DNA from: Aeromonas fluvialis
Lineage (GTDB): Bacteria; Pseudomonadota; Gammaproteobacteria; Enterobacterales; Aeromonadaceae
DNA: 64,000 nucleotides
Assembly (NCBI RefSeq): GCF_000819885.1
Contig: NZ_CDBO01000013.1
Coordinates: 39,678 to 103,677 of the forward strand
Direction: 5' to 3'
A program made the translations under genes and the position numbers. The notes beneath the pieces were generated by a model that saw only the letters and a list, made by a program, of their open reading frames with translations, made no database searches and was not told the DNA's origin. Shown piece after piece: positions 39,302 through 46,532 of this stretch (within the stretch, counting starts at the first letter, position 1; each line of letters begins with the position of its first letter).

Positions 39302-39490
39302 GGGATATCTGCGGTTGGTGGCGTTATCAGAGCCGGGTGGTCAATATTATGCTGCTGGTGATGACCATCCTGTTTCTAAGGGGGCGCCATGATGCGTCTG
39401 TCTAAGGGATATCTGCGGTTGGTGGCGTTATCAGAGCCGGGTGGTCAATATGATGTTGCTGGTGATGACCATCCTCTTTATCCGAGGGCG
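39251..39490 (+). repeat. 104-bp tandem repeat spanning the end of the exosortase gene
   Basis: CTGGTGATGACCATCCT occurs at 39251, 39355 and 39459, exactly 104 bases apart. Copies one and two are nearly identical throughout, including the coding end LLVMTILFLRGR and the start of the next gene's leader sequence. Copy three diverges and runs into the intact downstream gene. The unit is not a multiple of three. The first copy ends the exosortase frame; copy two is a non-coding duplicate. Confidence 0.9.
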
Positions 39491-39495
39491 CCGTG

Positions 39496-39942
39496 ATGCA
39501 TCTATCTAGGGGATATCTGCTGCTGTTGCTGGTGGCGCTGCTCAGTGCTGCCGCCATGGGCTGGCGTTATCAGAACCGGGCGATCAATGAGGGGGCCAAA
39601 CCCATGCTAATGGAGCTGGTCCAGTTGGGATGGCGCTTGCGGGTGGCTACGCCGGTATTGGGCGGCACCTATGTCAGCTATCAGCTGGCCCATCCCCGCT
39701 GTGACGGCCTGCTGCAGGCTATGCTGGTGGCGCCGGATCGGGAGGCGATGTCAGTGACGCTGGCGAGTGAAGGGATGAGTCAGGGGGTGATGTTTTTAGG
39801 CGAGTTGCACCAGAGCCCGCCGCTGCTCTCGTACCGTCTTACCCAGGGTTGGCGCAAATTATGGGGGCTGACCCCTTATCCCCTCTATCGGGTGGCCTTG
39901 CCGACCACCTGCCTCGGCCTTATTGTGCCGCCGCTGGGGTGA
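39496..39942 (+). CDS. Exosortase-adjacent membrane-anchored protein of unknown function
   Basis: A 148-residue protein. One N-terminal hydrophobic segment (YLLLLLVALLSAAAMGW) is followed by a periplasmic part with no family I recognise (LAHPRCDGLLQAMLVAP, YPLYRVALPTTCLGLIVPPLG). Size, anchor and position right after an exosortase recall the small accessory proteins found next to many exosortases, but no EpsI motif is visible. The ATG at 39496 is used rather than the GTG at 39493. Its 3' end overlaps the convergent lipoprotein gene by 23 bases. Confidence 0.6.
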   Translation: MHLSRGYLLLLLVALLSAAAMGWRYQNRAINEGAKPMLMELVQLGWRLRVATPVLGGTYVSYQLAHPRCDGLLQAMLVAPDREAMSVTLASEGMSQGVMFLGELHQSPPLLSYRLTQGWRKLWGLTPYPLYRVALPTTCLGLIVPPLG

Positions 39943-40396
39943 CCGACCCCGATTCACCGTTTGGCAGAATGCGGATCAGCAAGGTATTGGGGGCCAGCAT
40001 GGGGTCATAGCGGGGCTCCAGTTCAATGGCGCGAGAGCCCAGCAAGCGGGTGAGGGCGGTCAGCCGCACGCTCGCCATCCGCGCACTCTCCAGCATGTCA
40101 GTTTGCAGCCCTGGGCCGCTTATCAGTGCAATCCGGGCCGGATCCTTGCGTCCCAAAAACTGATGCAGCTGCTGCTCCTGATCCGCTGGTAGTTGTGTCT
40201 CCGCTTGCTGGTACTGCAGTTGCAGCTGGGGCTGTTCGGCCAGTTGCTGTTCCCGCAACTGGTTGAGGATCGGCAGGGTCTCATTGACCGGCTCCTGACG
40301 GGCGCAACCGGTGAGGAGCAGCAGCGGCAGCATCAGAGGCAACAGGCGGCACAGGGCGCTGTCTTTGGCTGTGGAGCGGGGAGTCTGGTTGGCCAT
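39920..40396 (-). CDS. Lipoprotein of unknown function
   Basis: A 158-residue protein with a clear lipoprotein signal: basic start, hydrophobic LLPLMLPLLLLTGC, then the lipidated Cys at about residue 31. A Gln/Leu-rich helical stretch (residues 45-85) follows. The C-terminal RKDPARIALISGPG and RLTALTRLLGSRAIELEPRYDP segments were not recognised. It is the last gene of a minus-strand operon, 11 bases after the glycoside hydrolase-like gene, so it probably works in the envelope step of the same pathway. Confidence 0.7.
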   Translation of the reverse strand: MANQTPRSTAKDSALCRLLPLMLPLLLLTGCARQEPVNETLPILNQLREQQLAEQPQLQLQYQQAETQLPADQEQQLHQFLGRKDPARIALISGPGLQTDMLESARMASVRLTALTRLLGSRAIELEPRYDPMLAPNTLLIRILPNGESGSVTPAAAQ

Positions 40397-40407
40397 ACGC
40401 AGTCACT

Positions 40408-42948
40408 TCAGGAGGATGAGTTGGCACCAGTTTGCAATGTTTTCAAGCCCTTGGCCAGTTGTTCAATCTCGCGGCGCCACTGGATCCAGGCGGCAGAGGG
40501 CAGTTGCTCTGCCACCTGCCAGCGGGTCGGCAGCTGTTCGTGCAGGCGCTCCAGCAGCAGGGCGGCTTCCACCTGATAACGGGCCTCCTGCTCCAGCCAG
40601 GCGAGCCAGCGCAGATCCTCAATGGCTTGCTGCAACAGCAGCAGATCGTGGGAGAGGCGGTGCGCCTCGCAGGCTTGCGGGCCGAGCAGCATAAAGTCGC
40701 TCTCCCGCCCGTCGGTGGGGTCATAAGGCAGGGCGGTGGGCATGCGGCCATGCCACTGCAAATAGCCCTCGGCGCCGCTTTGCCACAGATAGAACCCGGC
40801 GGCTCTCGGGGTGCCCAGATTGTAAAACCAGGGGGTGACCTTGTGCTGGCGCACCCGCACCAGCGCCACGTCGGCCTTGTCGGCGCCAAAACCTGCGTTG
40901 ATCAGGGCAATCTCCACCTCTGCCAGCAGACCAACCTGACCCGGATGATTGAAGTGACCTGCGCGGATCACCGCCGGATCACGCCGTTTCATCTCCCGCG
41001 CCAGGGTGGTGATGGTGGGCAGGGTAGCGAGATCGGGCTCATCAAACAGGCTCCATGCCAGCGGGGGCAAGCCGCTGGCGGTCAGCGCCTGTTGCCGCGC
41101 CTGCCATTGATCAAGCTGGCTGGCAGGGTCGCCCCCCCAGCGTTTGAGCGGGGTATAGGCCAGCAGGGGGGGCACAAAACCGAGCCCCACCGCCTCTCCC
41201 ATGACCTCCCGCATCCCCGCCTCATCTTGTGGCAGGGCGGGCGAGAGGCCGCTGATCCCGAGTTTGGCGAGCCGCTCCAGATCGCAGCGACTGGCCGCGG
41301 CGATCTGCTCTTTTAGCGCCTCGGGGTTGGGGCTCAGCCAGTTGAGATAGGGGGGCGCTTCGACATAGATGCCGACCGGCTTGCTGGCCGCGGGCAGGGT
41401 CAGCGGCAGCACCTCGATAGTCAGCGGCAACTGCACCAATTGCTGTTGGCTCAGCAGCTGAATATTGCCGAGATAGCGTCCCGCCGGGGCGTCTCTGGGG
41501 ACGGTCATTTGCAGCACCAGACGCCGAGGTACGTTTGCCAGCAGGGTGAGCCCGGCGATCCCCTCGACCAGTTCCTGATCCGAGGGAGCCAGCAGGGTGC
41601 CGCTCGCCTGCGGGCGAACCAGATGCCACTGACCGTAATAGGGGGTCAGCGCCAGCGGCGAGCCTGCGCGCTCGGGGGGCTGGATCACCAGCAAGGGGGC
41701 CGGATCGTCGGTGGCGGCGTGGATGGCAAACTCCAGCAACAGCTGGCTGCCCCGGGCCGCCAGCACAGATTGTGAAGCCTGCTTCAACGCATCGGCCGCA
41801 GATAGCGGGGCGATCTGCAGGGTGGGGGCGGCATCCGTAATCGGCGTGAGGCTCAGTTGCTGCGAAGCTGGGGCTGGGGAATAGGGGGCCAGAGTCCACT
41901 TTTCCAAAAACAGCTGGCGCTGCTTGGTCAGCACGCTTGCGGTAGCGTCGGCCAATACGGCGAGATCTTTTCCACTATTCGGGAGAGCCTCTTTGCTGGT
42001 GGGGGCCGGATAGGGGGCAAGCAGCAGCCCTGCCAGGTATTTGGCATCCGGTGAGTGGCCCACCAATGTGATAGTGAGCGGGCCGCCCGGGTGGTTCAGA
42101 GTGACATAAACGGGGCCGCCCTGTCGTGCCCCGAACAACTGCCAGGGATCCGGGTTTGGCAGTGCCTCGCGAGATTGTCCCGCCAGATAGCGCTGCGTTA
42201 GCCACTCCTGCGGTTGCCACTGCTCGGCCCAGATGGGCTCGCCATTGACCAGCACGCTGCGCTCGAAGGGGTGGGGCAGGTACTCCCACTCGCCGGGATC
42301 ATCCAGCCAGAGGGTGAGCTGGTAGCGCCCCTTGGCGACCTCCAGCCGTACGCCATCCAGATTGCGCAGCCCATCGCGCACAAGGGCATCGCCGGAGGGG
42401 CGCAAGATGGGGGTGGGATGGCCAATCAGCCGGGGATCCCCCGGGCTCAGGGCTTCAAAGCCGGTAAAGCGGGGCGCGGCCGCCGCCCCCAGATCCAGTG
42501 CAATAGTGCCCGCTGGCAAGGTCAAACCGGGCTCCCAGTACCAGCGGTGAATGGTCATTGAGGGGGCGTTATCGGCCATAAAGAGATAGAGCTTGGTGAG
42601 CTTGTCCAGCGCCAGCGCTCTGGGCTGGCTGGTGCGCCACTCACTCAAGGCAAAGCGCTGGGTGAAGGGGCCGGGGGCGACAATCCGCTCCAGATTGGCC
42701 CGGCTGCGGTAGTTGACCGAGGCCTCATCGTCGATACGCAGGATCAGGGTTTGCGGGCGGGCGCTGGGGTTATGGCCCTCGATCACCAGTTCATCATCGC
42801 TGCCTATTGGCCAGTTGTGGGTGCTCAGATCGAGCCGCTGGGGTGTCTGGTTACTTGTCAGGGGCAGTGGGGTCTGCCCCTCCAGCCGGGTAGTGGCCAT
42901 CGCTGCATTGGCGCAGAGCAGGATAACCAGCCAGAGCCCTCTGCTCAT
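40408..42948 (-). CDS. Exported glycoside hydrolase-like protein (DUF4091-type C-terminal region)
   Basis: An 846-residue secreted protein. A signal peptide (1-18) is followed by beta-rich regions (20-300 and 380-540). A TIM-barrel-like C-terminal part begins at PVGIYVEAPPYLNWLSPNPE. Within it, PLAWSLFDEPDL near residue 655 places an acidic pair where glycosidases of this type carry a catalytic acid, and TPWFYNLGTPRAAGFYLWQSGAEGYLQW resembles the DUF4091 region. It probably trims or degrades the exopolysaccharide in the periplasm or outside. Its start overlaps the upstream glycosyltransferase stop by ATGA. The family assignment is by pattern only. Confidence 0.65.
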   Translation of the reverse strand: MSRGLWLVILLCANAAMATTRLEGQTPLPLTSNQTPQRLDLSTHNWPIGSDDELVIEGHNPSARPQTLILRIDDEASVNYRSRANLERIVAPGPFTQRFALSEWRTSQPRALALDKLTKLYLFMADNAPSMTIHRWYWEPGLTLPAGTIALDLGAAAAPRFTGFEALSPGDPRLIGHPTPILRPSGDALVRDGLRNLDGVRLEVAKGRYQLTLWLDDPGEWEYLPHPFERSVLVNGEPIWAEQWQPQEWLTQRYLAGQSREALPNPDPWQLFGARQGGPVYVTLNHPGGPLTITLVGHSPDAKYLAGLLLAPYPAPTSKEALPNSGKDLAVLADATASVLTKQRQLFLEKWTLAPYSPAPASQQLSLTPITDAAPTLQIAPLSAADALKQASQSVLAARGSQLLLEFAIHAATDDPAPLLVIQPPERAGSPLALTPYYGQWHLVRPQASGTLLAPSDQELVEGIAGLTLLANVPRRLVLQMTVPRDAPAGRYLGNIQLLSQQQLVQLPLTIEVLPLTLPAASKPVGIYVEAPPYLNWLSPNPEALKEQIAAASRCDLERLAKLGISGLSPALPQDEAGMREVMGEAVGLGFVPPLLAYTPLKRWGGDPASQLDQWQARQQALTASGLPPLAWSLFDEPDLATLPTITTLAREMKRRDPAVIRAGHFNHPGQVGLLAEVEIALINAGFGADKADVALVRVRQHKVTPWFYNLGTPRAAGFYLWQSGAEGYLQWHGRMPTALPYDPTDGRESDFMLLGPQACEAHRLSHDLLLLQQAIEDLRWLAWLEQEARYQVEAALLLERLHEQLPTRWQVAEQLPSAAWIQWRREIEQLAKGLKTLQTGANSSS

Positions 42949-44141
42949 CCGGGCAGCCCCTTCAACCAGTTGTTCAGCTCGGCAGCCTTGTGATCCCAGC
43001 TTTGCAGGGCCACCTGCTGCTGGCGCGTGTGGCGCCCTTCGCTGCGGGTGAGCCCCTCCCAGTCACTCTCCTGAAACCAGCCCGGATTGGGTTGATCAAA
43101 GGCGGCCCGATTGATGGCCTGGGCCAGGCTCTCCCCGCTGCGGGGGAGCTGGATCTGATCCCGATAGCCATCGAGGGCCGGAAAATCGGTGCTGACGATG
43201 GGTCGCCCTGCGGCCAGATATTCGCGCAATTTGAGCGGATTGCAGGCGCGGATCTGGGCGTTGTCGACAAAGGGCAGCAGGCTCACCTGCCAGTGCTGGG
43301 CGTAGGCCGCCAGCGTGTGATGGGGGCGCGGACCCAGCAGATGGATATTGGGGATCCCCTTGAGGGGGGCGATATCGGTCTGGACCGGGCCAATCAGTAC
43401 CAGATCCCAGTGGGGCAGGGCGGCGGCCGTCTCTGCCAGCAGGGGGATATCAATCCAGTTGCTCAGGCTGCCGTAAAATCCGGCGATAGGGCGGCCGGAG
43501 GGGAGATCCGCCGGGCGTTCTCTGGGGGGCATAAACAGCTCGAGATCCACGCCGTGGCTGAGCAGCCGGGTTTTATGAGGGGGAAAGCGGCTGGCCAGCG
43601 CGGGGCTGGCGGCCAGAATGAGATCCGCTTTCTCCACCAGTCGAGCCTCGCAACGGGCGATGGCCTGATGATCCACCCCTGCCAGCGCCGAGAAGTCATC
43701 GCCGCAGTAGTAGATCACCGCCCGCTCATCCAGCTTGCCGATGAGATCAACGGCACTGGGCAGGGAGATCCAGAGCAAGGGGCGATCCAGCTCGGGCAAC
43801 TGGCGCCGGATCTGCGCCGCCAGCCAGTGGCCATTGAGCTTGCCCGCCAGCCGACTGCCGGGCAGCGGCAAGGCGAGCGGCGGTAGTACCCGGGGGCCGT
43901 TGGCCGCGCACTCTTGGTTTGGCTCGCCTGACGGGCGGCCGCCGCGCAGCACGGCCCCCAGTTTACGGCCGATGCGGGTGATGTCATTAAGGGTAAAACG
44001 GGGGCAGCGCATGCCGATGGAGTTGACCCAGAGTACCTGATAGTCGGGCAACAGACGCTTGATCAGATGCTGGGTGCTGGAGGGGTGCTGGCCCCAATCC
44101 TCGCCCAGTACCACCAGTTGCGGCAGTGAGTGTGGTTTCAT
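42945..44141 (-). CDS. Glycosyltransferase (GT-B, TuaH-like)
   Basis: A 398-residue GT-B protein. The N-terminus (LVVLGEDWGQHPSSTQHLIKRLLPDYQVLWV) and the AVIYYCGDDFSALAGVDHQ segment are typical of TuaH-like transferases. The C-terminal half has IAGFYGSLSNWIDIPLLAETAA and LPFVDNAQIRACNPLKLREYLAAGRPIVST, the nucleotide-sugar site. It is flanked on both sides by ATGA overlaps, so it is translationally coupled to the acyltransferase upstream and the hydrolase downstream. The sugar transferred is unknown. Confidence 0.82.
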   Translation of the reverse strand: MKPHSLPQLVVLGEDWGQHPSSTQHLIKRLLPDYQVLWVNSIGMRCPRFTLNDITRIGRKLGAVLRGGRPSGEPNQECAANGPRVLPPLALPLPGSRLAGKLNGHWLAAQIRRQLPELDRPLLWISLPSAVDLIGKLDERAVIYYCGDDFSALAGVDHQAIARCEARLVEKADLILAASPALASRFPPHKTRLLSHGVDLELFMPPRERPADLPSGRPIAGFYGSLSNWIDIPLLAETAAALPHWDLVLIGPVQTDIAPLKGIPNIHLLGPRPHHTLAAYAQHWQVSLLPFVDNAQIRACNPLKLREYLAAGRPIVSTDFPALDGYRDQIQLPRSGESLAQAINRAAFDQPNPGWFQESDWEGLTRSEGRHTRQQQVALQSWDHKAAELNNWLKGLPG

Positions 44142-44902
44142 GGCTGTGCCTCCGACATGTGCGCGGCAAGCGCGGGGTCGCTGTGATCCTGTGGTTGCAA
44201 TGGGCGCAGTACGGTGGCCGGTACCCCGGCTGCCAGCACGCCAGCGGGCAGATCCCGGGTGACGACGCTGCCGGCGGCGACAATGGTGCCGGCGCCTATG
44301 GTGACACCGGCCATCACCATCACCCCGGTGCCGAGCCAGACATCCTGTTCCAGCACAATGGCCCCCACCTGCTCGTCAAGATCCGGCAGGCCCCGGGCGC
44401 GATCGCGGGCATTGACGGGGTGCCCCGGGTAGCCCGCCAGAAAGGCGCGCCCTGCAATTCTGACGTTATCCCCCAGCACTATCTTGCTGCCTACCGCCAG
44501 AGTGGTCTGCCAGCCAATCCCGACATTGCGACCAATCACCAGCCTTGGCGTCTGGCTCGATGCCCGGCCGCTGATGGTCATGGCGGCGCTGAGGCGGCAG
44601 TCGGCACCGATGTCGATGGTGACCGGGCCGCTGATATAGGGGATGCCGCCATAGAGATAGAGGCGCGGGGCGGGGGCCGTCAGACGAGATTGAAACAAGG
44701 GGGTCCACCAGAGGGTGCGGGTCAGGGTCGCCAGCGCGTTGCTGCCCAGCAGATAGAGCCGATAAAGCAGCCGATGCAGGGGAGGGATCACGGGGAATGA
44801 CCAGTGGCGGGCACTTTTGGCCAGTCGCCACACCCGGCGAGCCAGTGGTGTCTCCCCCTGTTTTGCCCAGCTTTTCATCCGGTGCAGGTTGATGGTGTTC
44901 AT
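44138..44902 (-). CDS. Hexapeptide-repeat acyltransferase
   Basis: A 254-residue left-handed beta-helix protein of the LbetaH maltose/nodulation acetyltransferase type. Isoleucine-patch repeats run from about residue 80 (ISGPVTIDIGADCRLSAAMTI) through VIGRNVGIGWQTTLAVGSKI to TGVMVMAGVTIGAGTIVAAGSVVTRDLP. It probably adds acetyl or another acyl group to a repeat-unit sugar. It is first in a four-gene minus-strand operon (acyltransferase, glycosyltransferase, hydrolase, lipoprotein) preceded by a sigma-54 type promoter. Confidence 0.85.
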   Translation of the reverse strand: MNTINLHRMKSWAKQGETPLARRVWRLAKSARHWSFPVIPPLHRLLYRLYLLGSNALATLTRTLWWTPLFQSRLTAPAPRLYLYGGIPYISGPVTIDIGADCRLSAAMTISGRASSQTPRLVIGRNVGIGWQTTLAVGSKIVLGDNVRIAGRAFLAGYPGHPVNARDRARGLPDLDEQVGAIVLEQDVWLGTGVMVMAGVTIGAGTIVAAGSVVTRDLPAGVLAAGVPATVLRPLQPQDHSDPALAAHMSEAQP

Positions 44903-44945
44903 GGTCTCCTCTCCCTCTGGTGCAGTCCGTTGCTCGCTATGCAGA

Positions 44946-44962
44946 AAGCAGGGATCGGGCCA
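44946..44962 (-). promoter_or_regulatory. Candidate sigma-54 promoter of the acyltransferase operon
   Basis: On the minus strand, TGGCCCGATCCCTGCTT has GG-N10-GC and differs from TGGCAC-N5-TTGCTT at two positions. The predicted start is near 44936, 34 bases before the ATG at 44902. Confidence 0.65.
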
Positions 44963-45011
44963 ACAGGACGACCCCAGCGGGATCAGGCCAAATGGGGCTA
45001 ACAGGGGGAAT

Positions 45012-45037
45012 CAAATTGCGCCGCTCGGTGCAATTTG
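45012..45037. promoter_or_regulatory. Palindromic site between two divergent sigma-54 promoters
   Basis: CAAATTGC (45012-45019) and GCAATTTG (45030-45037) form an 8-bp inverted repeat, with further inner pairing. A second one, TTTGCA / TGCAAA, overlaps it at about 45034-45056. They lie about 50 bp from the leftward promoter and 110 bp from the rightward one, a normal place for an enhancer-binding protein. The rest of 44903-45212 holds no gene. Confidence 0.55.
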
Positions 45038-45146
45038 CAGCCAACGTTGTGCAAAACGCAAATGCCAGTCTCATTCTGGGCTTGTTCCGGTCTTGCCCAT
45101 ATGGCCAAGCCACGCAGAGAGGCTATCGCTTCAGGGCGGGAGTGAG

Positions 45147-45162
45147 TGGCGTGGGCTTTGCA
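45147..45162 (+). promoter_or_regulatory. Sigma-54 promoter of the wzx-wzy operon
   Basis: TGGCGTGGGCTTTGCA matches TGGCAC-N5-TTGCA at all but the last two bases of the -24 box, with an exact GG-N10-GC. The predicted start is near 45174, about 39 bases before the first ATG. Confidence 0.75.
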
Positions 45163-45212
45163 TTAGCGTTATCTGACCCGAAGCGGGATGCTTCGGGTGG
45201 CTGGGAGGCCCT

Positions 45213-46532
45213 ATGAAACTTGGTGTGAACCAGATTGCCATGCTCTATTACGCCGTCGGCTTGCTGTTGATGAAGGGGATCTCCCTGCTGATGCTGCCGG
45301 TGCTGACCCATCAGCTGCTACCTCGGGAATATGGTCAGCTGGAGGTGCTGCTGACCCTCATCAATCTGGGCTCCCTTATTCTCGGCTTCGGGCTGGTGGA
45401 TGCCCTCTACCGCTTTGCCGGACTGGCGAAAGATGAGCAGGAGCGCCAGCAGGTGGTGGCCCGCATGTTTGGGCTGGTCTGGTTGATCGCCCTGGCCAGT
45501 CTGGTACTGCTCTGGGGGCTAGCCCCCGTGGTGCAAGCCTGGCTGCCGGTGGAAACCCGTCTTGCGGATGTGCGCTGGGTGCTCTGCGCCCTGCCGTTTG
45601 AAGGGGTGATCGGCGTGCCGCTGGCGTGGCTGCGGATGCGCAATCAGGCTCGGCTCTTTTTCGTGGCGACCGCAGGCAAGGCGGTGATCCAGTCCCTGCT
45701 GACCGGCTGGTGGCTCTGGCTCGGCTGGGGAGTGAGCGGGGTGCTGGCTTCCGGCACCCTGACCTGCATCGCACTGGCGCTGTTGCTCAGTCTCTGGCAG
45801 TGGCGAGATAGCGGGATCCGCTTTGACTGGCAACACTATCGGCCGCTGCTGCGCTATGGGCTGCCATTGGTGGTGAGCGGGCTGGCGGGCTTTGCCCTGA
45901 GCGGGCTGGATCGCTGGTTGCTGGCCGATGTGGTGGGGGAGGCGCTGCTCGCCTACTACGCCGTAGCTGGCAAGCTGGCGCTGGCGGTGGGGCTGCTGCT
46001 GCAACCCTTTGCTCTTTGGTGGTATCCCCGCCGTTTCATGCTGCTGCGCGAGCCGGATGGACTGCGGCTCAATGCCCACTACAGCGTGATGGGGTCGGTG
46101 CTGGGGTTTGTCACCGCGGGCATTGTCGGGCTTACCGCCCCCTTGCTTATTCGCTGGCTGACGCCGGAGAGCTATCACGGGGCGATCACCTATATTCCGC
46201 TGCTGGTGCTGGGCATGGCGGTGCGCAATGTTTCGGACTTGCTCAACGTCGGCTGCTTTAGCGGCGAGAAGAGCCATGCCCAGATGGTGATCAATCTGGG
46301 CTGCAGCGCCCTTGGGGTCGCAGGCTTTCTGCTCGCCATCCCGCCCTTCGGGGTCGCCGGGGTGATCTGGACCCTGCTGCTGGTCTATCTGGTACGGGCG
46401 ATCGCCTTTTATCTGGTGAGCCAACGGTTGCTGCCGCTGCCGTATCGCCTCTCGCCCCTCTGGGCCAGTTCCCTCGGGGCACTGGCGATGGTCTGGCTCG
46501 GCCAATGGTGGGCAGGATCATGGCTCGTCTGA
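45213..46532 (+). CDS. Wzx-type polysaccharide flippase
   Basis: A 439-residue integral membrane protein with about 12 hydrophobic segments, starting LYYAVGLLLMKGISLLMLPVLTHQLLPREYGQLEVLLT, the usual opening of PST/Wzx transporters of the MATE-like fold. It should flip the undecaprenyl-linked repeat unit to the periplasmic face. It is the first gene of a four-gene plus-strand operon. A sigma-54 type promoter lies about 50 bases upstream. Confidence 0.88.
   Translation: MKLGVNQIAMLYYAVGLLLMKGISLLMLPVLTHQLLPREYGQLEVLLTLINLGSLILGFGLVDALYRFAGLAKDEQERQQVVARMFGLVWLIALASLVLLWGLAPVVQAWLPVETRLADVRWVLCALPFEGVIGVPLAWLRMRNQARLFFVATAGKAVIQSLLTGWWLWLGWGVSGVLASGTLTCIALALLLSLWQWRDSGIRFDWQHYRPLLRYGLPLVVSGLAGFALSGLDRWLLADVVGEALLAYYAVAGKLALAVGLLLQPFALWWYPRRFMLLREPDGLRLNAHYSVMGSVLGFVTAGIVGLTAPLLIRWLTPESYHGAITYIPLLVLGMAVRNVSDLLNVGCFSGEKSHAQMVINLGCSALGVAGFLLAIPPFGVAGVIWTLLLVYLVRAIAFYLVSQRLLPLPYRLSPLWASSLGALAMVWLGQWWAGSWLV

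Noticed and set aside
39251..39490. CRISPR-like direct repeats
   Set aside because: The 104-bp units are adjacent copies of coding DNA without spacers. No CRISPR array or cas gene was seen anywhere in the window.
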